From the NCBI GenBank assembly GCA_021776885.1, contig JAJFFA010000502.1, positions 1 through 6,163 on the forward strand: DNA of 6,163 nt. The letters run 5' to 3'. Within the stretch, counting starts at the first letter, position 1, and every line of letters begins with the position of its first letter. Made by a program: the position numbers and the translations under genes. The notes below the pieces were generated by a model that did not search any database, was not told where the DNA came from, and saw nothing but the letters and a program-made list of their open reading frames with translations. This document shows, one piece after another, positions 1 to 5,570 of this stretch. The stretch is from Planctomycetota bacterium. GTDB taxonomy: Bacteria > Planctomycetota > UBA1135 > GCA-002686595.

Positions 1-250
1 GGCCCTCGACCAGCACCCGCCCGCGGGTCGGCTCGATCAGGCGGTTGATCGAGCGCAGCAGTGTGGTCTTCCCGCTACCGCTCGCCCCGATCAGGCCCAG
101 GGTCTCGCCACGTCGCACGGCGAGGTCCACGCCGTCCAGAGCCAGATGCTCTCCGCCCCCGGGCAGGGAGTAGCTCTTCGTCAGCCCCTCGAGCAAGATC
201 GAGAGCGCGCCGTCATCCGATCGGTCGTCTGCGCCCATCGCCGGCGACAT
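1..250 (-). CDS. ABC transporter ATP-binding protein, OpuCA/ProV/OsmV-like, N-terminal part (runs off left edge)
   Basis: Only the first 83 residues are inside the window. Reading the complement from the ATG at 250 gives a strand-rich start (LSILLEGLTKSYSL), then LALDGVDLAVRRGETLGLIG leading into a perfect Walker A box, GASGSGKTT, at about residues 59-67. The following LLRSINRLIEPTRGRVLVEG is the clue to subfamily: INRLIEPT-x-GR is typical of quaternary-amine (glycine betaine/choline/osmoprotectant) importer ATPases. MetN-type methionine ATPases are the main alternative, since they share the GASG form of Walker A. The protein would sit on the cytoplasmic face and power substrate import; permease and binding-protein genes would be expected beyond the left edge. 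It lies 87 nt downstream of the RseB-like gene on the same strand. There is no strong Shine-Dalgarno sequence before the ATG, and a second ATG at 238 (residue 5) is possible. Confidence is high for the ABC ATPase, moderate for the substrate class. Confidence 0.9.
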   Translation of the reverse strand, partial: MSPAMGADDRSDDGALSILLEGLTKSYSLPGGGEHLALDGVDLAVRRGETLGLIGASGSGKTTLLRSINRLIEPTRGRVLVEG

Positions 251-337
251 TCGACCCCAGCGCGCCGCGCGGCGCCAGGAGGGATACGGATCCCAAGGGC
301 CTGCGCCCGGGCCAGCTCTTCAGGAAGGCCGAGCGGT
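251..337. repeat. Intergenic gap with two short inverted repeats upstream of the ABC ATPase gene
   Basis: The gap between the RseB-like stop and the ABC ATPase start holds a perfect 14-bp palindrome (GCGCCGCGCGGCGC, 262-275) centred about 18 nt before the ATG. Next to it is a GGGAT-ACGG-ATCCC hairpin at 281-294 (5-bp stem, 4-nt loop). Neither is followed by a T-run, so they are not classical intrinsic terminators. They could be an operator, an RNA structure affecting ATPase translation, or chance in GC-rich DNA. I see no clear promoter here, so it is open whether the ATPase belongs to the sigma operon. Confidence 0.4.
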
Positions 338-1399
338 CTAGAGCGCGGACTGGAGCATCTGGTACAGCTCGTCCGCGGGGACCCGGCCCATCAGGATCAC
401 GTGCTGATCGCCGACCCGACCGGTCACGATGGTCCAGGGGCCCAGGTGGCTCTCCCGCACGACACCCTCGCCGCTGGGGATCGCACCCTCGAAACCGGGG
501 CCGGGACCGGGCATGGGCGAGACCGGCGCACCGCGGTGCATGAAGGCGACGCGCTGCACGCCGTCGGTGTAGTAGCTGCGCACCCACTTGTCGCCCAGGT
601 CGTCGACGAGCACGCTCGACTCTTCCAGTCGGTACCCGCTGGGCGGCAGGCTCGGGCGCAGCAGCTCGAAGCCGACCTCGGAAGCGTCCGACAGGGACAG
701 GTTGATCCGGCGCGAGTCGTAGCGCCCCTCGCTGAGGACCGCGCCGGTGAGGTCGGGGGTGCGGGTATAGGACTCGAACTGCATCCGACCACGGACGCTT
801 CCGCCGGCCGTGCGGTCTTCCCAGCGCAGGACCAACCCGGTCTCAGGGTCGACGTGCACCAGGTGGTCGCCATCCGGAAGGACCAGGCGCTCGACGCGTA
901 GCACCACGCAGTCGACGCCGGCCACCGGCGCATTGCCGATCACCTCGACGCTGTAGTTGCTTCGGAACAGTCGCAGGTCGCGCAGCTGGAAGTCGCGCAT
1001 GCGGTAGACGAAGCCCTGCCGCACGCGCTGCAGCATCAGGAACAGGTCCGGCTGCGGATGAGCAGAGAGCACCTCGGTGGCGTTGACCTCGAAGGCGCCC
1101 GAGCCGTCGGCCAGGACTTCCTCGCGGTACGCCAGGTTCTGGACCTGCCCGTCGATGTCGAAGAAGTACTCGATCTTGCGGGTACCGCCGTACTGCGTCT
1201 CGAAGGGCGCAGTGAGCATCGCGCGCAGAATCCCGGGGCTGGGCGTCGCGACCTCGACGGACTCGGTCCCGTGGTCCGCGTCGATGTCGTTCTCGGTCGA
1301 CGCCTGCACCCTGCCGCTGCAGGCGGAGGCCGCGGAGCAAGCTGCGAGGACAGCCAGGAGGCCGAACCGCAGAGCGAGCGATCCGCGCCCGAGCTTCAA
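338..1399 (-). CDS. RseB/MucB-like periplasmic sensor protein of the ECF sigma system, possible lipoprotein
   Basis: A 353-residue exported protein. The N-terminus is a signal peptide with hydrophobic core LLAVLAA and a lipobox-like LAAC at residues 18-21 (a second, poorer ASAC ends at residue 27). Residues about 55-210 look like the LolA-like lipid-binding fold of RseB: a strand series with GVDCVVLRVERL (161-172) and HVDPETGLVLRWED (182-195). Residues about 240-350 match the RseB C-terminal layout: LLRPSLPPSGYRL, a YTDGVQRVAFMHR strand, then VTGRVGDQHVILMGRVPADELYQML at the end. In known systems RseB binds the periplasmic part of RseA, protects it from DegS-type cleavage and releases it on sensing off-pathway envelope lipid. 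The start is TTG at 1399: its TTGA overlaps the stop of the anti-sigma gene, and GGAG lies 7 nt upstream. No ATG is better placed. Family assignment rests on pattern and gene order, not a search. Confidence 0.8.
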   Translation of the reverse strand: MKLGRGSLALRFGLLAVLAACSAASACSGRVQASTENDIDADHGTESVEVATPSPGILRAMLTAPFETQYGGTRKIEYFFDIDGQVQNLAYREEVLADGSGAFEVNATEVLSAHPQPDLFLMLQRVRQGFVYRMRDFQLRDLRLFRSNYSVEVIGNAPVAGVDCVVLRVERLVLPDGDHLVHVDPETGLVLRWEDRTAGGSVRGRMQFESYTRTPDLTGAVLSEGRYDSRRINLSLSDASEVGFELLRPSLPPSGYRLEESSVLVDDLGDKWVRSYYTDGVQRVAFMHRGAPVSPMPGPGPGFEGAIPSGEGVVRESHLGPWTIVTGRVGDQHVILMGRVPADELYQMLQSAL

Positions 1400-2190
1400 C
1401 GAACCACTCCGGTCAGGAGGCCATCGAGCATCGAATCGACCAGGGCAGCGCTGCGCGGATCGACGGCATCCAGGGACGGGTCGTGGACGATCTCGAAGGA
1501 GTAGCCGGCGCGGGCCAGGGTCTCGCGCTGATCGACCTCGTTCAGGCCGCGGTCCCAGCCGGGCAGGGCCCAGACGATGGCCAGGACCAGCAGCGCCAGG
1601 GTCGAGGCCGCAGCCAGGACGAACACGGCGCCGGGACCGTCCGCGAAGCGGCCTCCGGGGCCGGCATCAGCGTCCGCGTCCAGGGACGCGCTCTCGACCA
1701 GATTCTCGACCGCCTCGCTCAGGGCATCGGGAGCCGCGACGCGGTCGAGCCGGCCGGCGTAGCGCTTGGCCAACGCCTTGTCAGGAGCGGCCATCTCCTC
1801 CTCGACCAGCCGACGCAGGATGTCGGGGGCGGAGAAGAGCGCTAGCTGCCTGCGCACGTGGCGCTGTAGCTCGATCGGGGCCTCCTTGGGCTCGAGTCGA
1901 GCCAGGGCAACCACCGCGCGGTCCTGCCGATAGCCGGCTTGAATGGAGGCCACCACTCGCCCGTCCAGATCTCGGGGCGCCCCGGCGCGAGAGAGCGAAC
2001 CCAAGGCCTTGGCCTGGGCACGCATCCGACGCCACGCGGCTACGCATCGTGCACACGAGTCGAGATGGACCCGTGCCTCCGCCGCCAGGTCGACCGAGCC
2101 GGACGGACCGAACCCTCGCACGCGACGCGTCACCGGGTCGACCCGGGGGACGCGCTCGAGAGCGTGGTCGTTGAAAGTTCGGCAATCCAT
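1396..2190 (-). CDS. Membrane-anchored ZAS-type anti-sigma factor (RseA-like role)
   Basis: A 264-residue protein. Near the N-terminus HLDSCARC (H42, C46, C49) is the H-x3-C-x2-C motif of zinc-associated anti-sigma domains (zf-HC2); C3 or H9 could be the fourth ligand. A helical, charged region follows to about residue 187, then one membrane span at 188-209 (AVFVLAAASTLALLVLAIVWAL), then a periplasmic tail of about 55 residues. The topology matches a factor that holds its sigma at the inner membrane and is released by regulated proteolysis. The cytoplasmic linker is unusually long, about 135 residues, and carries four AP-x2-L-x3-V modules at residues 71, 104, 121 and 153. The frame also opens at 2262, but that start would overlap the sigma gene by 56 nt; the ATG at 2190 leaves a 16-nt gap and puts MDCRTF at the N-terminus, as in many ZAS proteins. 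No good Shine-Dalgarno precedes either start. The gene lies between its likely sigma partner and the RseB-like gene. Confidence 0.88.
   Translation of the reverse strand: MDCRTFNDHALERVPRVDPVTRRVRGFGPSGSVDLAAEARVHLDSCARCVAAWRRMRAQAKALGSLSRAGAPRDLDGRVVASIQAGYRQDRAVVALARLEPKEAPIELQRHVRRQLALFSAPDILRRLVEEEMAAPDKALAKRYAGRLDRVAAPDALSEAVENLVESASLDADADAGPGGRFADGPGAVFVLAAASTLALLVLAIVWALPGWDRGLNEVDQRETLARAGYSFEIVHDPSLDAVDPRSAALVDSMLDGLLTGVVR
1407..1410 (-). promoter_or_regulatory. Ribosome binding site supporting the TTG start of the RseB-like gene
   Basis: On the minus strand GGAG is followed by 7 nt and then TTG. This Shine-Dalgarno lies inside the last codons of the anti-sigma gene, whose TGA overlaps the TTG as TTGA. 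The arrangement fits translational coupling and decides the start. Confidence 0.65.
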
Positions 2191-2206
2191 GTCGAGGAGC
2201 GGAGGA

Positions 2207-2827
2207 TCAGCGCAGGAGGTGTCGGTCGAGAACCGGCGAGAGCTCTCGATCCAGGGCGGCATGCGCCCGAGACAAGCGTGACTTGACCGTGCCCAAAGAG
2301 ACGCCGAGTGCCTCGGCGATCTCTTCGTAGGAGAGACACTCCACGTAGCGCAGCACGGTGATCGCGCGCATCTTCGGACTCAAGCGGGTGATGGCCTGTT
2401 GAATCTCTTCTTCGAGTTCGTGACGCGAGGCCGCGTTCATCGGCGGCTCCGTTTGATCGTCACGAAACTCGACCCGTGTCCCTTCCTTGGGCGAGGCGCC
2501 CTGGAGGGACTCGAGAGACGTCATGGACTTCGAACCGGAGCGCCGCTTGAGGTCGATGCTCGCGTTGACCGCGATGCGATAGACCCAGCTCGAGAACTTC
2601 GACTCGAAACGGAACTCGCGGATCTTCCGGAAGATGATCCCGAAGGTCTCCTGGGAAGAGTCCAGGGCGTCCGTCGCGTTCCCCGTGATTCGATAGCAGA
2701 CGTTGTAGACCCGGTCCTTGTACTGCTCGTACAGCCGGCGGAACGCGCCCTGAAACCCCTTGGGCGGGGTCATCTGGCAGGCGAGCACGAGGCTGCGGTC
2801 AGGGTCTACGTGGCGGGAACGGGACAT
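2207..2827 (-). CDS. ECF (extracytoplasmic function) RNA polymerase sigma factor, RpoE-like
   Basis: A 206-residue two-domain sigma factor. Region 2 spans about residues 27-96: AFRRLYEQYKDRVYNVCYRI, then the acidic/aromatic segment SSQETFGIIFRKI and the promoter-melting part FSSWVYRIAVNASIDLKRR. A linker of about 40 residues leads to region 4 (about 137-190), with LSPKMRAITVLRYVECLSY and the helix-turn-helix EEIAEALGVSLGTVKSRLSRA (168-188), which reads the -35 element. It lacks regions 1.1 and 3, as ECF factors do. I chose the ATG at 2827 over the internal ATG at 2773 because DPDRSLVLACQ matches the conserved D-x2-LV-x-x-x-Q opening of region 2. There is no Shine-Dalgarno at either start, which fits the near-leaderless transcript predicted from the promoter just upstream. 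It is followed after 16 nt by its likely anti-sigma factor and then by a RseB-like protein. It presumably controls an envelope-stress regulon. Confidence 0.95.
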   Translation of the reverse strand: MSRSRHVDPDRSLVLACQMTPPKGFQGAFRRLYEQYKDRVYNVCYRITGNATDALDSSQETFGIIFRKIREFRFESKFSSWVYRIAVNASIDLKRRSGSKSMTSLESLQGASPKEGTRVEFRDDQTEPPMNAASRHELEEEIQQAITRLSPKMRAITVLRYVECLSYEEIAEALGVSLGTVKSRLSRAHAALDRELSPVLDRHLLR

Positions 2828-3068
2828 CAGGGTTGCTAGGACGGGTCGACAGGACGCTCGGTTCCCTCATTCACACCTATTTACGGACTCCTGGGAAGCC
2901 CTCCAGGGGGACTCGTTTCGCCACCTGGGCAGCCCACGGCCGCGGTCGTCGGACCCGGACGTCGGCCCGGCGGAGATACGAATCAACCGCCTCCTCCGGG
3001 TAGGGAAAAGAGACGGCAGATGCGGGCAGGCACTCGCGTGTCGTGGGGCGGGGAGGAAGGGTCCGGCG
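2828..3068. other. Intergenic region between the EF-hand protein gene and the sigma operon
   Basis: 241 nt without a supported gene. Its left end holds the ECF-type promoter. The remainder contains a weak hairpin possibility, CCTGG-N8-CCAGG at about 2891-2908, and a GGCGG/CCGCC pair at about 2970-2991. Neither has a T-run, so I cannot name a terminator for the gene ending at 3069. Frames open across this stretch are continuations of antisense shadows and have no start-site support. Confidence 0.5.
2837..2865 (-). promoter_or_regulatory. Putative ECF-type autoregulatory promoter of the sigma operon
   Basis: Reading the minus strand, GGAACC (2865-2860) is followed by a 17-nt spacer and GTCCTA (2842-2837). 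This resembles RpoE-type promoters (GGAAC-class -35, GTC/TCTA-class -10). ECF sigma genes commonly transcribe themselves from such sites. Transcription would start near 2830, only about 3 nt before the ATG at 2827, implying a leaderless or nearly leaderless mRNA and explaining the missing Shine-Dalgarno. No other GGAAC-type site was noticed upstream of the other genes here. Confidence 0.55.
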
Positions 3069-4052
3069 TCAGCCTCCGATGAGGGCGACGGGATCGATGG
3101 TCTGGAATGTCGAGCCGACGGACGAGCTGCACTGCGACGAGCAGTAGGAGTCGTAGCCGCTGACGCAGTCCGCGGAGGTCACCTCGTTGGTCACGAGGGC
3201 GCCGGACGAACCGACGGCGGAGGAGTTCTGCGAGCAGATCTCGCCCGACTCCCAATCACTCGGGATCCCGTTGCCGTTTCCGCCGCCGCCGCCGCTGGAC
3301 AGGATGGGCTGGTTCAGGCTGTGACCCGAGTTCTGGCTCTGGACGGTGAACACGCCGCCCGGGCCGACGTTGGCCGCGTCGGTGCGCGCGATGACCACGA
3401 CGCCACTGTCCGACGCCAGGTCGACGGTCGCCGCCGACTGGTAGGGATAGTTCGGGTCATCGTCGTCGCCCAGGGCGACGAAGAACGAGACGTAGCCGAA
3501 CTGGTGCACGATACGGGGCGAGATGTCCCACTCCAGAATCAGCAATTGCGTGCCGTCCGAGGCGGCGACGCGCTGAATCGTCGAGTTGGCGAGGACCTGG
3601 TTCACGGGGAAGTTGACCAGCCGCCCGCCGGCCGCCGCGCCGAAGCGCAGGTTCTTGTTCGCGAGGCGCCCGTCCATGGTGTAGAGGGCGGCCACCATGC
3701 GCACCGACTCACCCTCACCGCGGGCGCTCATGCCGACCGAGATCTGGCGCGCAGCGGGCACGCTCAGCACGTCGAGCGGGAACGATTGCCGTGCCAGCTC
3801 CTCGGCGTCGAAGTAGCCGTCCGCGTCCGTGTCCGGATCCAGGAAGGAGGTGCCGAGCACGGGCTCCTGGCTATCGACCAGGCCGTCGGCGTCAGCGTCC
3901 AGCGAGTTCGTGACCTGCGCTGCCAGCTCGCCCGGCTGCCACGCCCAGAGCGCGACGCCTGCCACAGCCGCCGCCGGAAGCACGGCGACGGTGACGTCGG
4001 CGAGCGAGCGGAGCGCGCGGGCAGAGAGGCTAGAGCGAGAGGGTTCTTGCAT
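3069..4052 (-). CDS. Exported or membrane-anchored hypothetical protein with two EF-hand/TSP3-like calcium loops and a Cys tail
   Basis: Not recognised as a named family. The 327-residue protein starts with a basic N-terminus and a single hydrophobic segment at about 20-38 (VTVAVLPAAAVAGVALWAW), which could be an uncleaved anchor or signal peptide. Two 12-residue calcium loops follow: residues 52-63 (D52, D54, D56, G57, D60, E63) and 74-85 (D74, D76, D78, G79, D82, E85), separated by a GTSFLDP turn, as in thrombospondin type-3-like bacterial repeats. Residues about 100-230 are strand-rich with no motif I can name, including an acidic DDDD at 196-199. A five-glycine linker at 254-258 leads to a Ser/Gly-rich tail with four cysteines (C273, C296, C304, C308) that could form two disulfides outside the cytoplasm. 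GGAAGGG lies 6 nt before the ATG. The gene is probably monocistronic: the tRNA upstream is divergent and the sigma operon has its own promoter. A surface or extracellular structural role is a guess. Confidence 0.85.
   Translation of the reverse strand: MQEPSRSSLSARALRSLADVTVAVLPAAAVAGVALWAWQPGELAAQVTNSLDADADGLVDSQEPVLGTSFLDPDTDADGYFDAEELARQSFPLDVLSVPAARQISVGMSARGEGESVRMVAALYTMDGRLANKNLRFGAAAGGRLVNFPVNQVLANSTIQRVAASDGTQLLILEWDISPRIVHQFGYVSFFVALGDDDDPNYPYQSAATVDLASDSGVVVIARTDAANVGPGGVFTVQSQNSGHSLNQPILSSGGGGGNGNGIPSDWESGEICSQNSSAVGSSGALVTNEVTSADCVSGYDSYCSSQCSSSVGSTFQTIDPVALIGG
3279..3293 (-). repeat. Short GGC codon run encoding a five-glycine linker
   Basis: Four identical GGC codons and one GGA encode GGGGG at residues 254-258 of the EF-hand protein, continued by NGNG. 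The run marks the boundary between the strand-rich domain and the Cys-containing tail. Such a triplet run can change length by slippage without breaking the frame. Confidence 0.6.
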
Positions 4053-4058
4053 AGTGAT

Positions 4059-4065
4059 CCCTTCC
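4059..4065 (-). promoter_or_regulatory. Ribosome binding site of the EF-hand protein gene
   Basis: GGAAGGG on the minus strand, 6 nt before the ATG at 4052. It is the clearest Shine-Dalgarno in the window and supports that start. Confidence 0.6.
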
Positions 4066-4096
4066 AGGGGAGGTCGGTTGCCAGCCGGGAGGTACT

Positions 4097-4127
4097 AGGT
4101 TGGACCAATCCTTGAGTTTCGTCAAGG
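4097..4127 (-). promoter_or_regulatory. Possible housekeeping-type promoter and overlapping inverted repeat upstream of the EF-hand protein gene
   Basis: On the minus strand TTGACG (4125-4120) is a good -35 match. With a 17-nt spacer the -10 position falls on CAACCT (4102-4097), which is a weak match. Overlapping the -35 is a perfect 6-bp inverted repeat, CCTTGA-GTTTCG-TCAAGG (plus-strand reading, 4110-4127), which could be an operator half-site pair or a small hairpin. Both are tentative. Confidence 0.3.
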
Positions 4128-4173
4128 TAACCCGCTTTCCGCCCCGCCCCTGGGGGGCTTCGGGGGCCATTCC

Positions 4174-4182
4174 TGCTAGGAT
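4174..4182 (+). promoter_or_regulatory. Possible extended -10 element of the tRNA-Arg promoter
   Basis: TGCTAGGAT carries an extended TGC motif followed by the -10-like TAGGAT, ending 14 nt before the mature 5' end of the tRNA. This would give a leader of about 7 nt. No convincing -35 is visible at the usual spacing in the G-rich stretch at 4151-4165, which is compatible with an extended -10 promoter but lowers confidence. Confidence 0.4.
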
Positions 4183-4195
4183 TCCGGGCTCGGCC

Positions 4196-4272
4196 GCGCC
4201 CGTAGCTCAGCTGGATAGAGCGTTCGCCTCCGGAGCGAAAGGTCACAGGTTCGAATCCTGTCGGGCGTACCA
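4196..4272 (+). tRNA. tRNA-Arg (anticodon CCG, reads CGG)
   Basis: All arms fold. The acceptor stem pairs GCGCCCG (4196-4202) with CGGGCGT (4262-4268), with a G-U pair at the end. The D-arm is GCTC...GAGC (4205-4221). The anticodon stem TTCGC/GCGAA encloses the loop CTCCGGA, placing CCG (4230-4232) at positions 34-36. The T-arm is ACAGG-TTCGAAT-CCTGT (4245-4261). The discriminator base is A and CCA is encoded at 4270-4272. It closely resembles the Escherichia coli tRNA-Arg(CCG). CGG is a frequent arginine codon in such GC-rich genomes. It is the only plus-strand gene in the window and stands alone, with no second tRNA nearby. Its 3' sequence is not repeated elsewhere in the window, so there is no sign of an integrated element. 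Confidence 0.98.
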
Positions 4273-4322
4273 GCCCGCGCCTCCAGGGCCACGGGGCAAC
4301 CCCCGGCGGCTGCGGAGCGCTC

Positions 4323-4362
4323 AGCGCCGTCCCGGACAGCCCGGAGCCTGGCCCACGGCGCT
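4323..4362. terminator. Inverted repeat between convergent tRNA-Arg and SGNH genes, possible two-way terminator
   Basis: AGCGCCGT (4323-4330) and ACGGCGCT (4355-4362) are perfect 8-bp inverted repeats. The 24-nt loop can itself form a CCGG-N5-CCGG pairing. The right arm ends on the last base of the SGNH gene's stop codon, and the left arm starts about 50 nt past the tRNA. Position between two convergent transcripts suggests a shared terminator, but there is no T-run on either strand, so it may act with Rho or be incidental. Confidence 0.35.
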
Positions 4363-5564
4363 CAGAGCAGCGGCTCGATCAGGCCCGCGACGACCCCCGC
4401 CGCCAGCGCCTGACCGGCAGCGTTCCAGTGGATGTCGTCATGCCCCACGAACAGGCCCTGCGGCCCCGCCGCGACGAAGTCGTCGTAGAGGTCGTGGTGC
4501 GCGATGCCCAGCTCCTGACAGATGCCCACGTAGCTCGCGCTGAGCACGGCGGGTGAGTACCAGGGGTAGCGCTCGCGCTCGACGCGGATCTCGAAGTCCG
4601 CGCACAGGTCGACCGCCGACGGAACGACGAGCACGAAGAACTCGACCCCGCGCTCGGCGCAGAGGTCCCGAAAGCGGCCCAGCACCGCGCGCATCAGGCG
4701 TCGCTTCTCCTGGGCGCTGGGCCAGGCGGGGTAGAGCGCGATGTCGACGTCGTAGTAGTCGCGGAAGAGCGAGTAGACGTCCGGGTTGCCCGAGGCGTAG
4801 TCCTGGTACTCACCGCGCGCGGCGGCCAGATACTCCTGGATGTACGGCGGTCGCTGCGCCCCGACGCTGGCGGCCAGGGCCTGCTCCTGGGCGCGGGACT
4901 CGCGCGCCGACCGGTACAGGCGCAGCAGGGCCGGCTCGCGCGCCTCCTGCTCCCAGCCCGCGAACATCTCGCGCAGCCGCTCGTGCAGCCGGTACTGGCC
5001 ACGCACCAGCTCGCCCTGCGCGTCGAGGCGGAAGATCTTGTTCCGGATCAGGTCGCCGAAGTCGTTGTTGGCGCACAGGACCAGGACGCACAGGTCTGCG
5101 TCGAGGAGCCCCGCGTCGCGCTCGAAGCGCAGCAGGGTCTGGTCCGGGCCGTAGCCGGAGACCCCTGCGTTGACCATCTCGGGCGCTGCATCGGAGAGCT
5201 GCGCCAGGGCGCCACCCAGGCGCGCGACGAAGGTCTCGCGCCGGACGACGTTCTCGGCCAGGACCAGGGAGTCGCCGGCCACCACCACGCGCTGCGCCGA
5301 CTTGGGCGAGCGCAGGGCCGGCCCGCGATAGCCCTCGGGGCCCAGCTCGGTCAGGACGCGCTCTCCGCCGACGATGGCGGGCATCAGGAGCAGCCGGCGC
5401 GCCCCCGGGAGCGTCTCGTGCAGGAGCTCGTCGTCGAGCTGGAACAGGAGCTGCTTGACCGGCTGATAGCGCGCGGCCCAGGCATTGGCCAGGGCCAGCG
5501 CGACCAGGGTCGCCGCGGCGGAGACGACCAAACGAAACAGCAGTCGTCCGCCGCCGGAGGCCAA
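4362..5564 (-). CDS. Membrane-anchored SGNH/GDSL-family hydrolase
   Basis: A 400-residue protein with an N-terminal anchor or signal segment (about residues 8-31, LLFRLVVSAAATLVALALANAWA) and an extracytoplasmic SGNH domain. Block I is AGDSLVLAENV with nucleophile S99. Block II is NAGVSGYG with G137 as the likely oxyanion glycine. Block III is LCANND with N167. Block V is DDIHWN with catalytic D376 and H379. The full catalytic set is present, so an active esterase, acyltransferase or deacylase is expected; the substrate is unknown. At 400 residues it is much longer than the roughly 200-residue minimal fold, with a charged helical insert between blocks III and V (about 185-320). The start is TTG at 5564, only 6 nt after the TGA of the upstream radical SAM gene and in the same frame. 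No Shine-Dalgarno is visible, so expression by termination-reinitiation is likely. Pairing with the radical SAM gene suggests envelope lipid or glycan modification; this is inference. Confidence 0.88.
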   Translation of the reverse strand: MASGGGRLLFRLVVSAAATLVALALANAWAARYQPVKQLLFQLDDELLHETLPGARRLLLMPAIVGGERVLTELGPEGYRGPALRSPKSAQRVVVAGDSLVLAENVVRRETFVARLGGALAQLSDAAPEMVNAGVSGYGPDQTLLRFERDAGLLDADLCVLVLCANNDFGDLIRNKIFRLDAQGELVRGQYRLHERLREMFAGWEQEAREPALLRLYRSARESRAQEQALAASVGAQRPPYIQEYLAAARGEYQDYASGNPDVYSLFRDYYDVDIALYPAWPSAQEKRRLMRAVLGRFRDLCAERGVEFFVLVVPSAVDLCADFEIRVERERYPWYSPAVLSASYVGICQELGIAHHDLYDDFVAAGPQGLFVGHDDIHWNAAGQALAAGVVAGLIEPLL

Positions 5565-5570
5565 GGTGCG

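Noticed and set aside
146..901. A 251-codon plus-strand frame over the ABC ATPase and RseB-like genes
   Set aside because: Antisense shadow; the opposite strand encodes a Walker A protein and a signal-peptide protein.
1077..2174. A 365-codon plus-strand frame opposite the anti-sigma gene
   Set aside because: Its product is dominated by Arg, Pro and Gly and has no motif; the minus strand carries the zinc motif and membrane span.
2191..2262. Upstream start at 2262 for the anti-sigma gene
   Set aside because: It would overlap the sigma gene by 56 nt and add residues unlike a ZAS N-terminus. The ATG at 2190 gives a normal 16-nt gap.
2883..2993. Possible terminator hairpins after the EF-hand gene (CCTGG/CCAGG and GGCGG/CCGCC)
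   Set aside because: Stems are only 5 bp with long loops and no T-run, which is common by chance at this base composition.
2983..3255. A 90-codon minus-strand frame covering the intergenic region before the sigma operon
   Set aside because: Two-thirds of it overlaps the EF-hand gene in another frame, it is Arg/Leu-rich, and it has no ribosome binding site support.
2760..4115. A 451-codon plus-strand open frame opposite the sigma gene start and the EF-hand protein gene
   Set aside because: It is antisense to two genes with clear motifs (calcium loops, sigma region 2). Its translation is an Arg/Ala/Gly/Val-rich low-information product with no motif, as expected of GC-rich antisense frames.
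4196..4272. tRNA-Arg as an attachment site of an integrated element
   Set aside because: No integrase gene and no second copy of the tRNA 3' sequence were seen in the window, and flanking genes look chromosomal.
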